This document shows, piece by piece, positions 25,450 through 32,069 of a stretch of DNA of 64,000 nt. This stretch comes from Cystobacter fuscus DSM 2262. Lineage in GTDB: Bacteria > Myxococcota > Myxococcia > Myxococcales > Myxococcaceae. The number at the start of each line of letters is the position of its first letter. Position 1 is the first letter of the stretch. The stretch is taken from NCBI RefSeq assembly GCF_000335475.2, contig NZ_ANAH02000013.1:124001-188000 (forward strand), read 5' to 3'. The notes below the pieces were generated by a model that saw only the letters and a list, made by a program, of their open reading frames with translations, was not told where the DNA came from and made no database searches. The position numbers and the translations under genes are program-made.

Positions 25450-27005
25450 CAGAGCCGGAAGCCTAACCCGGTGATGGCTTCGAACCCAGGCCGCAGAACA
25501 GCCTGGCCATTCAGTTTGAACGAGGCGGCCTGCGCCTCGGCCTCCGTGAACCAGGAGACCCGGCCCGCGAGGGGAAGCGCATAAGAGAGCACCGCACCGG
25601 CGCGCCCGCGGAACGCCGTCCCCGCCGACGTGCTCGCCACCGACTGCCTGACCGCATCCGCGCCCAGACGGCCGCCGACCTCGAGCCCCCGGATGGGAAG
25701 GCGCCAGAACCACGCGACGTCACCTCCGAGGCTCCGGAGCCCATAGGGCAGCCCGTCATCCAGGCCCCGGCCGTCCTGGTATCTCGCGCGGATCCGCAGC
25801 GTCTGGGATGCGCCCACCGCGAGGTCGCCTCCCAGCAGCAGCGCGGGCGCGAGCCCCATGCCCCGAAGTGGAGGCGTGTTGAGGCCGACCGCGGCGAGGA
25901 GCTCCAGCTCCCGGCCGAAGCCATTTCCCGGGACCTCGTCGCCTTTCTCCCCGCGCTCGGCGAAAGGACGCTGTGTCATCGTGATCGTCGTGGCTGTCAG
26001 CTCCTCCCCGTGCGTGAGCACGAAGGCTGCGGTCCGCACGTCGTCCGCCGTCGTGCGAATCAGGCGGTAGCGTCCGGCACGCAGTGCGAGACGCCGTGGT
26101 TTCACCGGGTCCTCGCGGATCTCCAGCACCTCGCCGAGCCCCTCGTCGCGCACGACGAGCCAGCGCTTGTCGGGCTCTGTCCCGGGGGCGAAGACGAGAC
26201 GCGCATCCGCACGGCGCAGGTCGGCGAGCACGAGGTCGCCCTTGCCCTTCAAGTCCATGGCGTACGTCGGCCGCTGGGCGACTCCCGAGATCTCGGCCGT
26301 CTGCGAGACGGTCTTCGCATAGGCGTAGCGATAGGCCTCCTGAAGCGTGATGCGACCATCTCCATCGGCATCCGCCGCACCGCGAAGCCCGGCCGTCAGG
26401 TGGTGCGTGAAGAAGCTTCCGCGAAGCTCCGCGCTTTCGAGCGCGTTCTCCCCCGGGCCGGAGGACGCGACGATCGCGGTTCCATCGGGTGAGTCGTCGC
26501 TCGTGACGTTGAGCTCGAACCCGCTGGGCAGGGCCTTGGCCCCCTTCGTGGTGACGAGCCCTCCGGACCTGCACGCATCCACGATTGCAAGCCGCACGTG
26601 CGCGCGCGAGGCCCCGAGCAGCTTCCGGAGCTCCGCGAAGGCGAGACTCTCTCCCCCGAGCTCCAGGCCTTGCTCCGTGGCATGTCCGGACCAGTAGAAG
26701 AGCAACAGCGTTCGCCGCGAGGAGTCACGGGCCGCCCCGGTGATGCGCTGCTCGAGCGCGCGCATCTCGGCGAGAAGCTGCGCGCGGGTGGGGTGATGAA
26801 GCACGCGGACGTCCTCTCCGCGAAAGCCCCCGATCTCCCGCAGCGCGTCCGCGAAGCGCGAGGCATCCGCCTCGGCGAAGCGGAGGCGCGAATGACTCGG
26901 CGCGCCCACGTTGCTGCCGACCGCGAGGGCAAAGCGCCGCTCGGGCATCTGGGCCATCGCGGAAGCAGCGCAGAAGACCGCGGCGAGCAGCGCGAGCCGG
27001 CTCAT
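25449..27005 (-). CDS. Exported caspase-family (C14) protein with C-terminal beta-rich domain
   Basis: The 518-residue product has a signal peptide (ends SAMAQ), then a caspase/metacaspase fold. The catalytic dyad is visible: His in LFYWSGHATEQG and Cys in LAIVDACRSGG. An EF-hand-like loop (DADGDGRITLQEAYRYAY) follows, as in many bacterial caspase homologs. Residues about 265-350 look like an additional beta domain, and the last 160 residues consist of alternating beta strands (LRIRARYQDGRG, GRVSWFTEAEAQ) that may form a small outer-membrane barrel. The ATG overlaps the anti-sigma stop by 4 bases. A caspase outside the cytoplasm, in one operon with a sigma factor, is unusual. Confidence 0.82.
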   Translation of the reverse strand: MSRLALLAAVFCAASAMAQMPERRFALAVGSNVGAPSHSRLRFAEADASRFADALREIGGFRGEDVRVLHHPTRAQLLAEMRALEQRITGAARDSSRRTLLLFYWSGHATEQGLELGGESLAFAELRKLLGASRAHVRLAIVDACRSGGLVTTKGAKALPSGFELNVTSDDSPDGTAIVASSGPGENALESAELRGSFFTHHLTAGLRGAADADGDGRITLQEAYRYAYAKTVSQTAEISGVAQRPTYAMDLKGKGDLVLADLRRADARLVFAPGTEPDKRWLVVRDEGLGEVLEIREDPVKPRRLALRAGRYRLIRTTADDVRTAAFVLTHGEELTATTITMTQRPFAERGEKGDEVPGNGFGRELELLAAVGLNTPPLRGMGLAPALLLGGDLAVGASQTLRIRARYQDGRGLDDGLPYGLRSLGGDVAWFWRLPIRGLEVGGRLGADAVRQSVASTSAGTAFRGRAGAVLSYALPLAGRVSWFTEAEAQAASFKLNGQAVLRPGFEAITGLGFRL

Positions 27006-27706
27006 GGAACGCCTCGCTCGAGCAGCACCGTGGCGGTTCGAGCGCCGGGAATGTGAATCGCCGCGGGGTCACGCACCGGGCTCCCCTGGAGTGCCTGTTC
27101 CACGACGGCCCAGCTCAGGGGCTCCTTCGAGATCACCGCCCAGATTCGCTCGGGTCCTTCGGTCGCATCGAGCACCGCGCCGCCTGGAAGCAGCTGCGCA
27201 CCCTCAACCGCGAGCGGCGTCGTCCCTTCCGCGGGCGCGAGGCGCGAGACGGTGCCCGTCGAGTCGACGGAGGCAATCCAGACGAACGCCCCTGGGCCGG
27301 GAGCCACGTGGAAGCGCAGTTCATCTCCTGGGCGTACCCGTTCCCCCTGCGTCGCTGCTCGCGCCTCGCCCTGTCCTCCGATGTAGACGGTGAGCACCTC
27401 GCCCTTGGTCGCATAGAGTGGGGCATCCGGCGGCGTCGGGCGGAGGAAGAGCAGGGCTGCTCCGGCGAGGGCCGCTAGCGGCAGCAGTGGCGCCCATCGC
27501 CTCACCGACGAGGTCCTTGCCCGGGTCTTCGCCATCAAGCGAGGGCTTTCGCGAGCAAACGCGCGTGCGGCCTTGGCGGCGGACCGCTCCCACGTCTGGC
27601 AGTGGGCGCACCCGGCGATGTGCCTGGCGGTCGCGGGGTTCGCGGTGAGCAGATGCTCCTCGAGCGCGAGGTCGCTCGGGCACTGCGCCGTACGTGGTGC
27701 GTTCAT
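27002..27706 (-). CDS. Zinc-type anti-sigma factor with membrane helix and DUF4384-like domain
   Basis: The ATG at 27706 overlaps the stop of the sigma gene (ATGA). The 234-residue product has the zinc-binding anti-sigma motif H-x3-C-x2-C (HIAGCAHCQTW), one membrane helix (WAPLLPLAALAGAALLFL, about residues 71-88) and an external beta domain like DUF4384 (VLTVYIGGQ, GDELRFHVAPGPGAFVWIAS). It should bind the sigma factor in the cytoplasm and sense something outside. It ends inside the start of the caspase gene (4-base overlap), so all three are made together. Confidence 0.8.
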   Translation of the reverse strand: MNAPRTAQCPSDLALEEHLLTANPATARHIAGCAHCQTWERSAAKAARAFARESPRLMAKTRARTSSVRRWAPLLPLAALAGAALLFLRPTPPDAPLYATKGEVLTVYIGGQGEARAATQGERVRPGDELRFHVAPGPGAFVWIASVDSTGTVSRLAPAEGTTPLAVEGAQLLPGGAVLDATEGPERIWAVISKEPLSWAVVEQALQGSPVRDPAAIHIPGARTATVLLERGVP

Positions 27707-28188
27707 TCGAAGAGCTCCCGACGTGCATTCGCCAAGAAGAGCTGGATGCGCTTGCCGATCGTCTTGCGCGAGAGGCGAAGAAGCTCGGCGGCTTCCTGCT
27801 GGGAGTGGCCGTCGACGAGCACGAGCCACGCGACCATGCGCTCGTGCTCCGTGGCGCAGGAGAGCGCCTTGAGGGCCATCTGCCGGTCGGCCACCTCCGC
27901 GAAGCTGTCCGTGGGCGCCGGCGCGTCGTGGTTCAGCTCCGTCCCACTCGCCGTCTCCCAGGCATCGTCTCGCAGCTGGGCGAAGCACACCCGCGTTGCG
28001 ACCACGTAGACCCAGCGAAGCTGTTCGGGCTCCGGGGGCAGCCGGGAGCGGTGACGGACCAGCTGCATGAAGACCTTCTGACAGGCGTCCGACGCCTCGT
28101 CCGGATTGCGCAGGATCTTCAGACAACGGCGGTAGATGGCCGGTCCAAGCCTACGGCAGACCTCGCTGAGGGCATCTCCGTCGTGCAT
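27703..28188 (-). CDS. ECF-type RNA polymerase sigma factor
   Basis: The 161-residue product has sigma region 2 (GPAIYRRCLKILRNPDEASD ... VFMQLVRH, VYVVATRVCFAQLRD) and region 4 with the DNA-binding helices (HSQQEAAELLRLSRKTIGKR). Regions 1 and 3 are absent, as in ECF factors. It is the first gene of a four-gene operon and is followed by its presumed anti-sigma factor with a 4-base overlap. I find no confident ECF -35 (GAAC) box upstream, so its target promoter is unknown. A strong hairpin lies 82 bases upstream of the start. Confidence 0.85.
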   Translation of the reverse strand: MHDGDALSEVCRRLGPAIYRRCLKILRNPDEASDACQKVFMQLVRHRSRLPPEPEQLRWVYVVATRVCFAQLRDDAWETASGTELNHDAPAPTDSFAEVADRQMALKALSCATEHERMVAWLVLVDGHSQQEAAELLRLSRKTIGKRIQLFLANARRELFE

Positions 28189-28269
28189 CAGGCAACCCGA
28201 GAAGGGGAGGGGGGAAGTCCATCTCGGCGATTGGAGCGTACACCCAGCCTTCGAGCACAGGAAGGCAGA

Positions 28270-28308
28270 GAAGGTGTCAAAGGACTCGTTGCGAGTCTGA
28301 CACCCTTC
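28270..28308. repeat. Two-step inverted repeat upstream of the sigma gene
   Basis: Outer arms (gaaggtgtca / tgacacccttc, near-perfect with one extra base) and inner arms (gactcg / cgagtc) surround a 3-base loop. It lies between the sigma gene and a protease fragment. It could be a transcription terminator relic, an operator or a mobile hairpin. Confidence 0.5.
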
Positions 28309-28332
28309 TCGCGGGGGGACTCCTCACCGTCC

Positions 28333-28500
28333 TCAGCGTTCGGCGATGTCGGCGCTCCGCGGGTACGGGGACGCTCCGACAATCGCGTCCACGGTCCAGC
28401 CCCTGTTGGCTCCGTGGCCTTTTTCGTCGCAATCGCCGTCGGTGTGGATGCCCATCAGGTGGCCTTGACGGTTGAGCACGCCAGCGCCGGAGCTCCCTAC
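28333..28500 (-). pseudogene. C-terminal fragment of a trypsin-like serine protease
   Basis: The minus-strand frame ending with a stop at 28333 begins with VGSSGAGVLNRQGHLMGIHT and continues DGDCDEKGHGANRGWTVDAI. GSSG is the nucleophile-serine motif and the rest is the last third of an S1/V8-type protease. The catalytic His and Asp parts are missing: similarity is cut exactly where repeat copy 4 begins. Confidence 0.65.
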
Positions 28501-28502
28501 CA

Positions 28503-28622
28503 GCTACGCGGCTTCTCCACCGCCTGGCGCACGGCTCGGGCGGCCCCCGACAGCGGCCCTGCTCGACTCCTCCGCTCCAGCCCACCACCTCTCCACAGGC
28601 CTTCCATCCTTCCTATGCTCTG
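28503..28622 (+). repeat. Dispersed intergenic repeat, copy 4 (right part)
   Basis: Contains gcggcttctccaccgcctgg, cgcacggctcgggcggcccc, agcggccctgctcg and the right end ctccacaggcctt(c/t) plus atccttcctatgctctg, which extends beyond copy 3 and recurs at 30974. Both edges coincide with broken genes: a protease fragment on the left and a GH16-like fragment on the right. Confidence 0.75.
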
Positions 28623-28782
28623 CGATCCCCTTCTTCACATGGAACTTCGCGGTGCCGCCGGAGACAGTCGGGCAGGAGTACTCGCAGCTCCAGATCGACG
28701 AGTTGAACTGGTCGAAGGTGTCAACGAAGGGAACCGCATTGGCATTGAAGGCAAAGGCCGTGAACAAGGCCAGTGTTGTCTT
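28623..28782 (-). pseudogene. N-terminal fragment of a GH16-like secreted protein
   Basis: The minus-strand frame reads KTTLALFTAFAFNANAVPFV, which looks like a signal peptide without its initiator Met, then DTFDQFNSSIWSCEYSCPTV and SGGTAKFHVKKG. This is the typical N-terminus of GH16-type beta-glucanases (FDxFNxxxW.C). It stops where repeat copy 4 starts, so only about 50 residues of a former enzyme remain. Confidence 0.5.
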
Positions 28783-28875
28783 ACCGGTCGCGGATCGCCT
28801 GGTGGGCGCGCATCCTGATGCTCGCGACGCTGATTGCGCTTGGGGGTGTTGCTGACGGGCGGATGCCGCCGACCC

Positions 28876-29493
28876 CTACGCGACCGGCTGCCTCAGGATC
28901 GTGCGCAGCTTCGCCGGCTCGACCTTGCGGAAGTCGCTGAGGTAGATCTCGTGGTGCTTGCCGGTCATCGTGAGCCCCTCACCCGGGATGAACTCGTGAT
29001 GCATCTTCTCGAGCACCGGCGCCTCATCGTCGAACGAGCCGACGTGCAACGTCTGTACGCATCGCCCCTCGTCGAGTATCTCGAGACGCACCTTGTCGAG
29101 ACTCGTCGGCCGGTCTCCGGCGGCGACCTTGGCGACAGCGGCGTCGAACATCTCGGGCGTGATCCAGTCTGGCACCATGATCATCGCGGTCCAGTCCCAC
29201 TTGGACTTGTCGCGCGAGGATGTGAACGACGCCATGTTGTCTGACCACCACAGCGCTTCGAGCGGCATCACAACGTAGTCGCGCCCGAGCTGCTGCTTGC
29301 TCGCGAATTTGAGTTTGTACGCGACCGGGTATAGCGCGGAGATCGCGTCGGTGTACTCCTGTGCGGTGTTCGGGTCTCCGTGACCGTCCACCATGAGGTA
29401 CTGCGTCGGTGGAACGTCGATGATCCGGTAGACACCTCGCTTCGCCTGATAGGAATCGAGCGTCTTCTTGAAATCGATCTTCTGCTCGGACAT
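28876..29493 (-). CDS. GyrI-like small-molecule-binding domain protein
   Basis: The ATG at 29493 starts MSEQKIDFKKTLDSYQAKRG; the longer frame upstream is the tail of a decayed regulator. The 205-residue product has the tandem GyrI-like (SOUL/SAV2460-type) fold: VYRIIDVPPTQYLMVDGHGD, then MPLEALWWSDNMASF and a C-terminal MHHEFIPGEGLTMTGKHHEI. Members bind hydrophobic drugs or hydrolyse such compounds. The adjacent remnant of a PadR regulator suggests the gene once belonged to a drug-responsive pair. Confidence 0.85.
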   Translation of the reverse strand: MSEQKIDFKKTLDSYQAKRGVYRIIDVPPTQYLMVDGHGDPNTAQEYTDAISALYPVAYKLKFASKQQLGRDYVVMPLEALWWSDNMASFTSSRDKSKWDWTAMIMVPDWITPEMFDAAVAKVAAGDRPTSLDKVRLEILDEGRCVQTLHVGSFDDEAPVLEKMHHEFIPGEGLTMTGKHHEIYLSDFRKVEPAKLRTILRQPVA

Positions 29494-29499
29494 GTCGCT

Positions 29500-29746
29500 G
29501 ATTTCGCGGCTCCGCGTTGCGAGCCACATCCTTTCTGATTCAAGGAGGGTCAGGGAGTAGGAGAAGACGGCTTCCGCGTTGCCCGGAAGCGGGCGCTGGG
29601 CCGAGCACGTCTCCGTGACGGTGGCAATCCGCTCCTCGATGGCAGCGAGTCTCCGCTCGATCGATCACCTGTTCCAGTTCATGGCCATGACTCGGCTTCT
29701 CGAGCAGGCGGCCGAGGATCGTGAGCTCCGCCGGGGTCAGTGCCAT
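29500..29746 (-). pseudogene. Decayed PadR-family regulator gene
   Basis: The minus-strand frame from 29746 starts MALTPAELTILGRLLEKPSH then GHELEQVIDR, the start of a PadR winged helix. The frame then shifts, and a separate frame reads like the C-terminal helix of a PadR protein (SLTLLESERMWLATR) just before the GyrI-like start. The middle of the gene, including the recognition helix, is missing. Confidence 0.55.
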
Positions 29747-29822
29747 GCCGTTATTCTAGCGCAGCCGTCTCGCGGCGGGCAGCCACACGGCCCGCTTCGT
29801 CCTCCGGGGCCCGAGAGGGTAA

Positions 29823-29853
29823 AAGAACTCGAGCGACGCGATCCGGCACAACC
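29823..29853. repeat. Short dispersed repeat, copy b
   Basis: Matches the copy at 20815-20846 (aaagaactcgagcgacgcga then tccggcacaac) with about four differences. It lies upstream of the PadR remnant and downstream of RNase Z, in non-coding DNA. Confidence 0.45.
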
Positions 29854-29906
29854 CGCGGTGGGAAGGAGAAAGGCGGAAAGCATGGGCGGAGGGCCCGGGC
29901 AGTGGC

Positions 29907-30827
29907 TCAGGACACCCGGACGCGCTTCGGCACCTCGACGTGGTCCAGGTCCCGTACCGCCACCACGTCCTCCACCACCGTCCGCGCCTCCCGCACGAAC
30001 GCGTGCGTGTCCTCGTAGCGCTGCGAGAAGTGCGCGAGCGCGAGCCGCCGCACCTTCGCGTCCCGCGCCAGCTCCGCCGCCTGCTTCGCCGTCATGTGGA
30101 AGTGGTCGTGCGCTTCCTGGTGCTCGCTCTCGAGGTACGTCGACTCGCAGACCAGCAGGTCCACGCCCTCGGCCAGCCGCGCCGCGTTCGCGCACGGGCG
30201 CGTGTCCATGATGAACGCGAACGCCTGTCCCTCGCGCTTCTCACCCACGTCCTCCAGACGCACGGTGCGGCCTCCCACCTCCACCACGCCCTTGCGCTGG
30301 AGCTCCCCGACGATGGGCCCCGACAGCCCGTGCTCCTGGAGCCGGCTCGCGATGAGCTGCACGCGCGCGTGCTCCTCCAGCCGGAAGCCGAAGGTGTCCA
30401 CCGAGTGCTCCAGCCGCGCCGCCGAGAGCGTGAAGCCCTTCGTCTCGACGAGCGGACCATCCTTCGTGATGGGCCTGGGCGCGATGGTCGCCTTGTCCGC
30501 GAAGATGGTCGCGTGCCGCAGCCGCTCGAAATAGGCCTGCCCCGAGGCCGGGTAGTAGACCTCGACGCAGTGGGGCACCGTGTCCAATGACAGGCGCTGG
30601 ATGATGCCGGGCAGCCCGAGCGCATGGTCTCCATGGAAGTGGGTGATGCAGATGCGCGTCACCTGGCTCGCCGAGAGCCCCGCGTGCAGCATCTGCCGCT
30701 GCGTGCCCTCTCCCGGGTCGAAAAGGATTCCCTCGTCCTCCCAGCGCAGGAAGTAGGCGTTGTGGTTGCGGTGACGCGTCGGCACCTGGCTGGCGGTCCC
30801 GAGGACGATGAGCTCCCGATTGGACAT
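29907..30827 (-). CDS. rnz: Ribonuclease Z
   Basis: The ATG at 30827 gives 306 residues, the normal bacterial RNase Z length; the longer upstream frame lacks similarity. The metallo-beta-lactamase core is complete: LGTASQVPTRHRNHNAYFLR at the N-terminus, the zinc motif THFHGDHALGLPG, the exosite region, STYLESE and the C-terminal LALAHFSQRY. It trims the 3' trailer of tRNA precursors in the cytoplasm. No operon partner is evident. Confidence 0.95.
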   Translation of the reverse strand: MSNRELIVLGTASQVPTRHRNHNAYFLRWEDEGILFDPGEGTQRQMLHAGLSASQVTRICITHFHGDHALGLPGIIQRLSLDTVPHCVEVYYPASGQAYFERLRHATIFADKATIAPRPITKDGPLVETKGFTLSAARLEHSVDTFGFRLEEHARVQLIASRLQEHGLSGPIVGELQRKGVVEVGGRTVRLEDVGEKREGQAFAFIMDTRPCANAARLAEGVDLLVCESTYLESEHQEAHDHFHMTAKQAAELARDAKVRRLALAHFSQRYEDTHAFVREARTVVEDVVAVRDLDHVEVPKRVRVS

Positions 30828-30973
30828 GACGTGTCTCCCGCGCGTGGCGCGACTGGTGGGACCCCGGACGGCGCCTTGTCCCCACTCCTGACTTCTAGCC
30901 CACCCGCCACGCCCCGCCGTCGCACCGTGGGTTGACCCGGCGCGACTTGTCTCCCGGGATACTTCCCGGCAAA

Positions 30974-31007
30974 CTCTCCACAGGCCTTCAATCCTTCCTA
31001 TGCTCTG
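30974..31007 (+). repeat. Dispersed intergenic repeat, copy 5 (right end only)
   Basis: ctctccacaggccttcaatc followed by cttcctatgctctg is nearly identical to the right end of copy 4 (one base differs) and to the end of copy 3 as far as it goes. It directly precedes a broken glutathione transferase gene. Confidence 0.7.
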
Positions 31008-31013
31008 ACCGCG

Positions 31014-31160
31014 TTTCGCTGGGTGCCGCCCTTCGCACAGAGGCTCGTGAGGGATGCCTGGGTGCGATGGGCACTTGAGGAGGTGGGCCTTCACCTGGTC
31101 GCTGCCCGCCCGGAGCTCGAGGCCTACCGCCAGCGCTGCGAGGCCCGGCCCACCTTCTAG
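31014..31160 (+). pseudogene. Internally deleted glutathione S-transferase gene
   Basis: A single short frame ending at 31160 reads FRWVPPFAQRLVRDAWVRWA and LEEVGLHLV, the N-terminal thioredoxin-like part of a GST, followed immediately by ARPELEAYRQRCEARPTF, its C-terminal tail. About 130 residues between are missing and no start codon is visible. It is convergent with and slightly overlaps the next gene. Confidence 0.5.
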
Positions 31161-31675
31161 ATCAGTTCCGCGCTGGGACGCGGCAGCACGGAGGGGATGA
31201 CGACTGACGAGTTATGCTCTCGGATGATCTTCCAACCGGCACCGCTACAACGCCACACAAGGGACGACCGGGTACGGATGCGGGTGACCTTGCCGTCGGC
31301 GGCCTCGATGAGCGCCTCGAACTCGAGTGTGGAGGCAGTCAGGTCGCCGGAGCCGGACGCTACTTCCGGGCCGTTGACGACGTGATGGCGCACGCTGCGC
31401 AGCGCGGAGAAGCTCGGCTCCCAGAACGTTCCATACTCTTCAGCGCTGTGCGCCACGCGCTTCTGAGGGTCGAAGTCGTCGTAGAGAACGACGTCATGGG
31501 CCGAGAAGTCATAATACTTTCCGAGCTTCTCACGGAAGATGAACGGCCCGTCGCCGACCTGCTTCTCCCAGCCGACGAGAATCCACTCACGATGTAGCTC
31601 CCCCACGCCGACGGGGCCGCTCGCCGGGCAACTGGAAGAGCCGGCAACCTGCGCGGCTGTCTTGTCAGTCCTCAT
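31157..31675 (-). CDS. SnoaL/NTF2-like fold protein
   Basis: The ATG at 31675 has a GGAGAAG ribosome site. The 172-residue product has an N-terminal low-complexity stretch and then an NTF2-like alpha+beta barrel of the SnoaL/DUF4440 type: REKLGKYYDFSAHDVVLYDD, FEALIEAADGKVTRIRTRSS and WKIIREHNSSVVIP. Such proteins are ligand-binding or small enzymes of unknown substrate. The upstream region to 31840 holds nothing recognised. Confidence 0.7.
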   Translation of the reverse strand: MRTDKTAAQVAGSSSCPASGPVGVGELHREWILVGWEKQVGDGPFIFREKLGKYYDFSAHDVVLYDDFDPQKRVAHSAEEYGTFWEPSFSALRSVRHHVVNGPEVASGSGDLTASTLEFEALIEAADGKVTRIRTRSSLVWRCSGAGWKIIREHNSSVVIPSVLPRPSAELI

Positions 31676-31859
31676 GATCTTCTCCTCTTGTAGTGACAGC
31701 TGCCGCGGGCGCGAGCTCGGCACCGCGGCCCCGTCACGATGAAGAGAATCTACGACAGCCCTCCCCGCACGATTGAGTTATAGATTGTGAATGGACAGGT
31801 AAGCGCTGCTTGACAATGTCGGGCGTGCTCACTGTTCCCGGTTCTCTTCGTGCCAGACA

Positions 31860-32069
31860 GCACGGCGGCCCTTCCGCTCGCTCCCGACTGGGCCGGGCCG
31901 CTTCTCCGGGTGGGGCGCCTGCCCGCAGGGGCTCGCCAGTCCCTCGGAGCCCAAGAGGAGGGGGTTGTCGGGGGGGGCCCGGTGCAGGTGGGGGCGCGGA
32001 CGCGAGCTCCCGGCAGCCCCCCAGCAGCAGGAGCAGGACGCCCATCTGGATCCACGACAATGCCCTCAT
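31860..32069 (-). pseudogene. Decayed paralog of the Het-C-associated lipoprotein
   Basis: The ATG at 32069 overlaps the Het-C gene stop by 4 bases (ATGA) and opens MRALSWIQMGVLLLLLGGC then RELASAPPPAPG, nearly the same signal, lipobox and Pro-rich start as the intact lipoprotein at 34802-35362 (MRAASWIRMGILLVMLGGC). After about 40 residues the frame no longer matches, although the DNA stays weakly similar for another hundred bases, and the C-terminal half is missing. It was once a second lipoprotein gene coupled to the Het-C gene. Confidence 0.7.
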
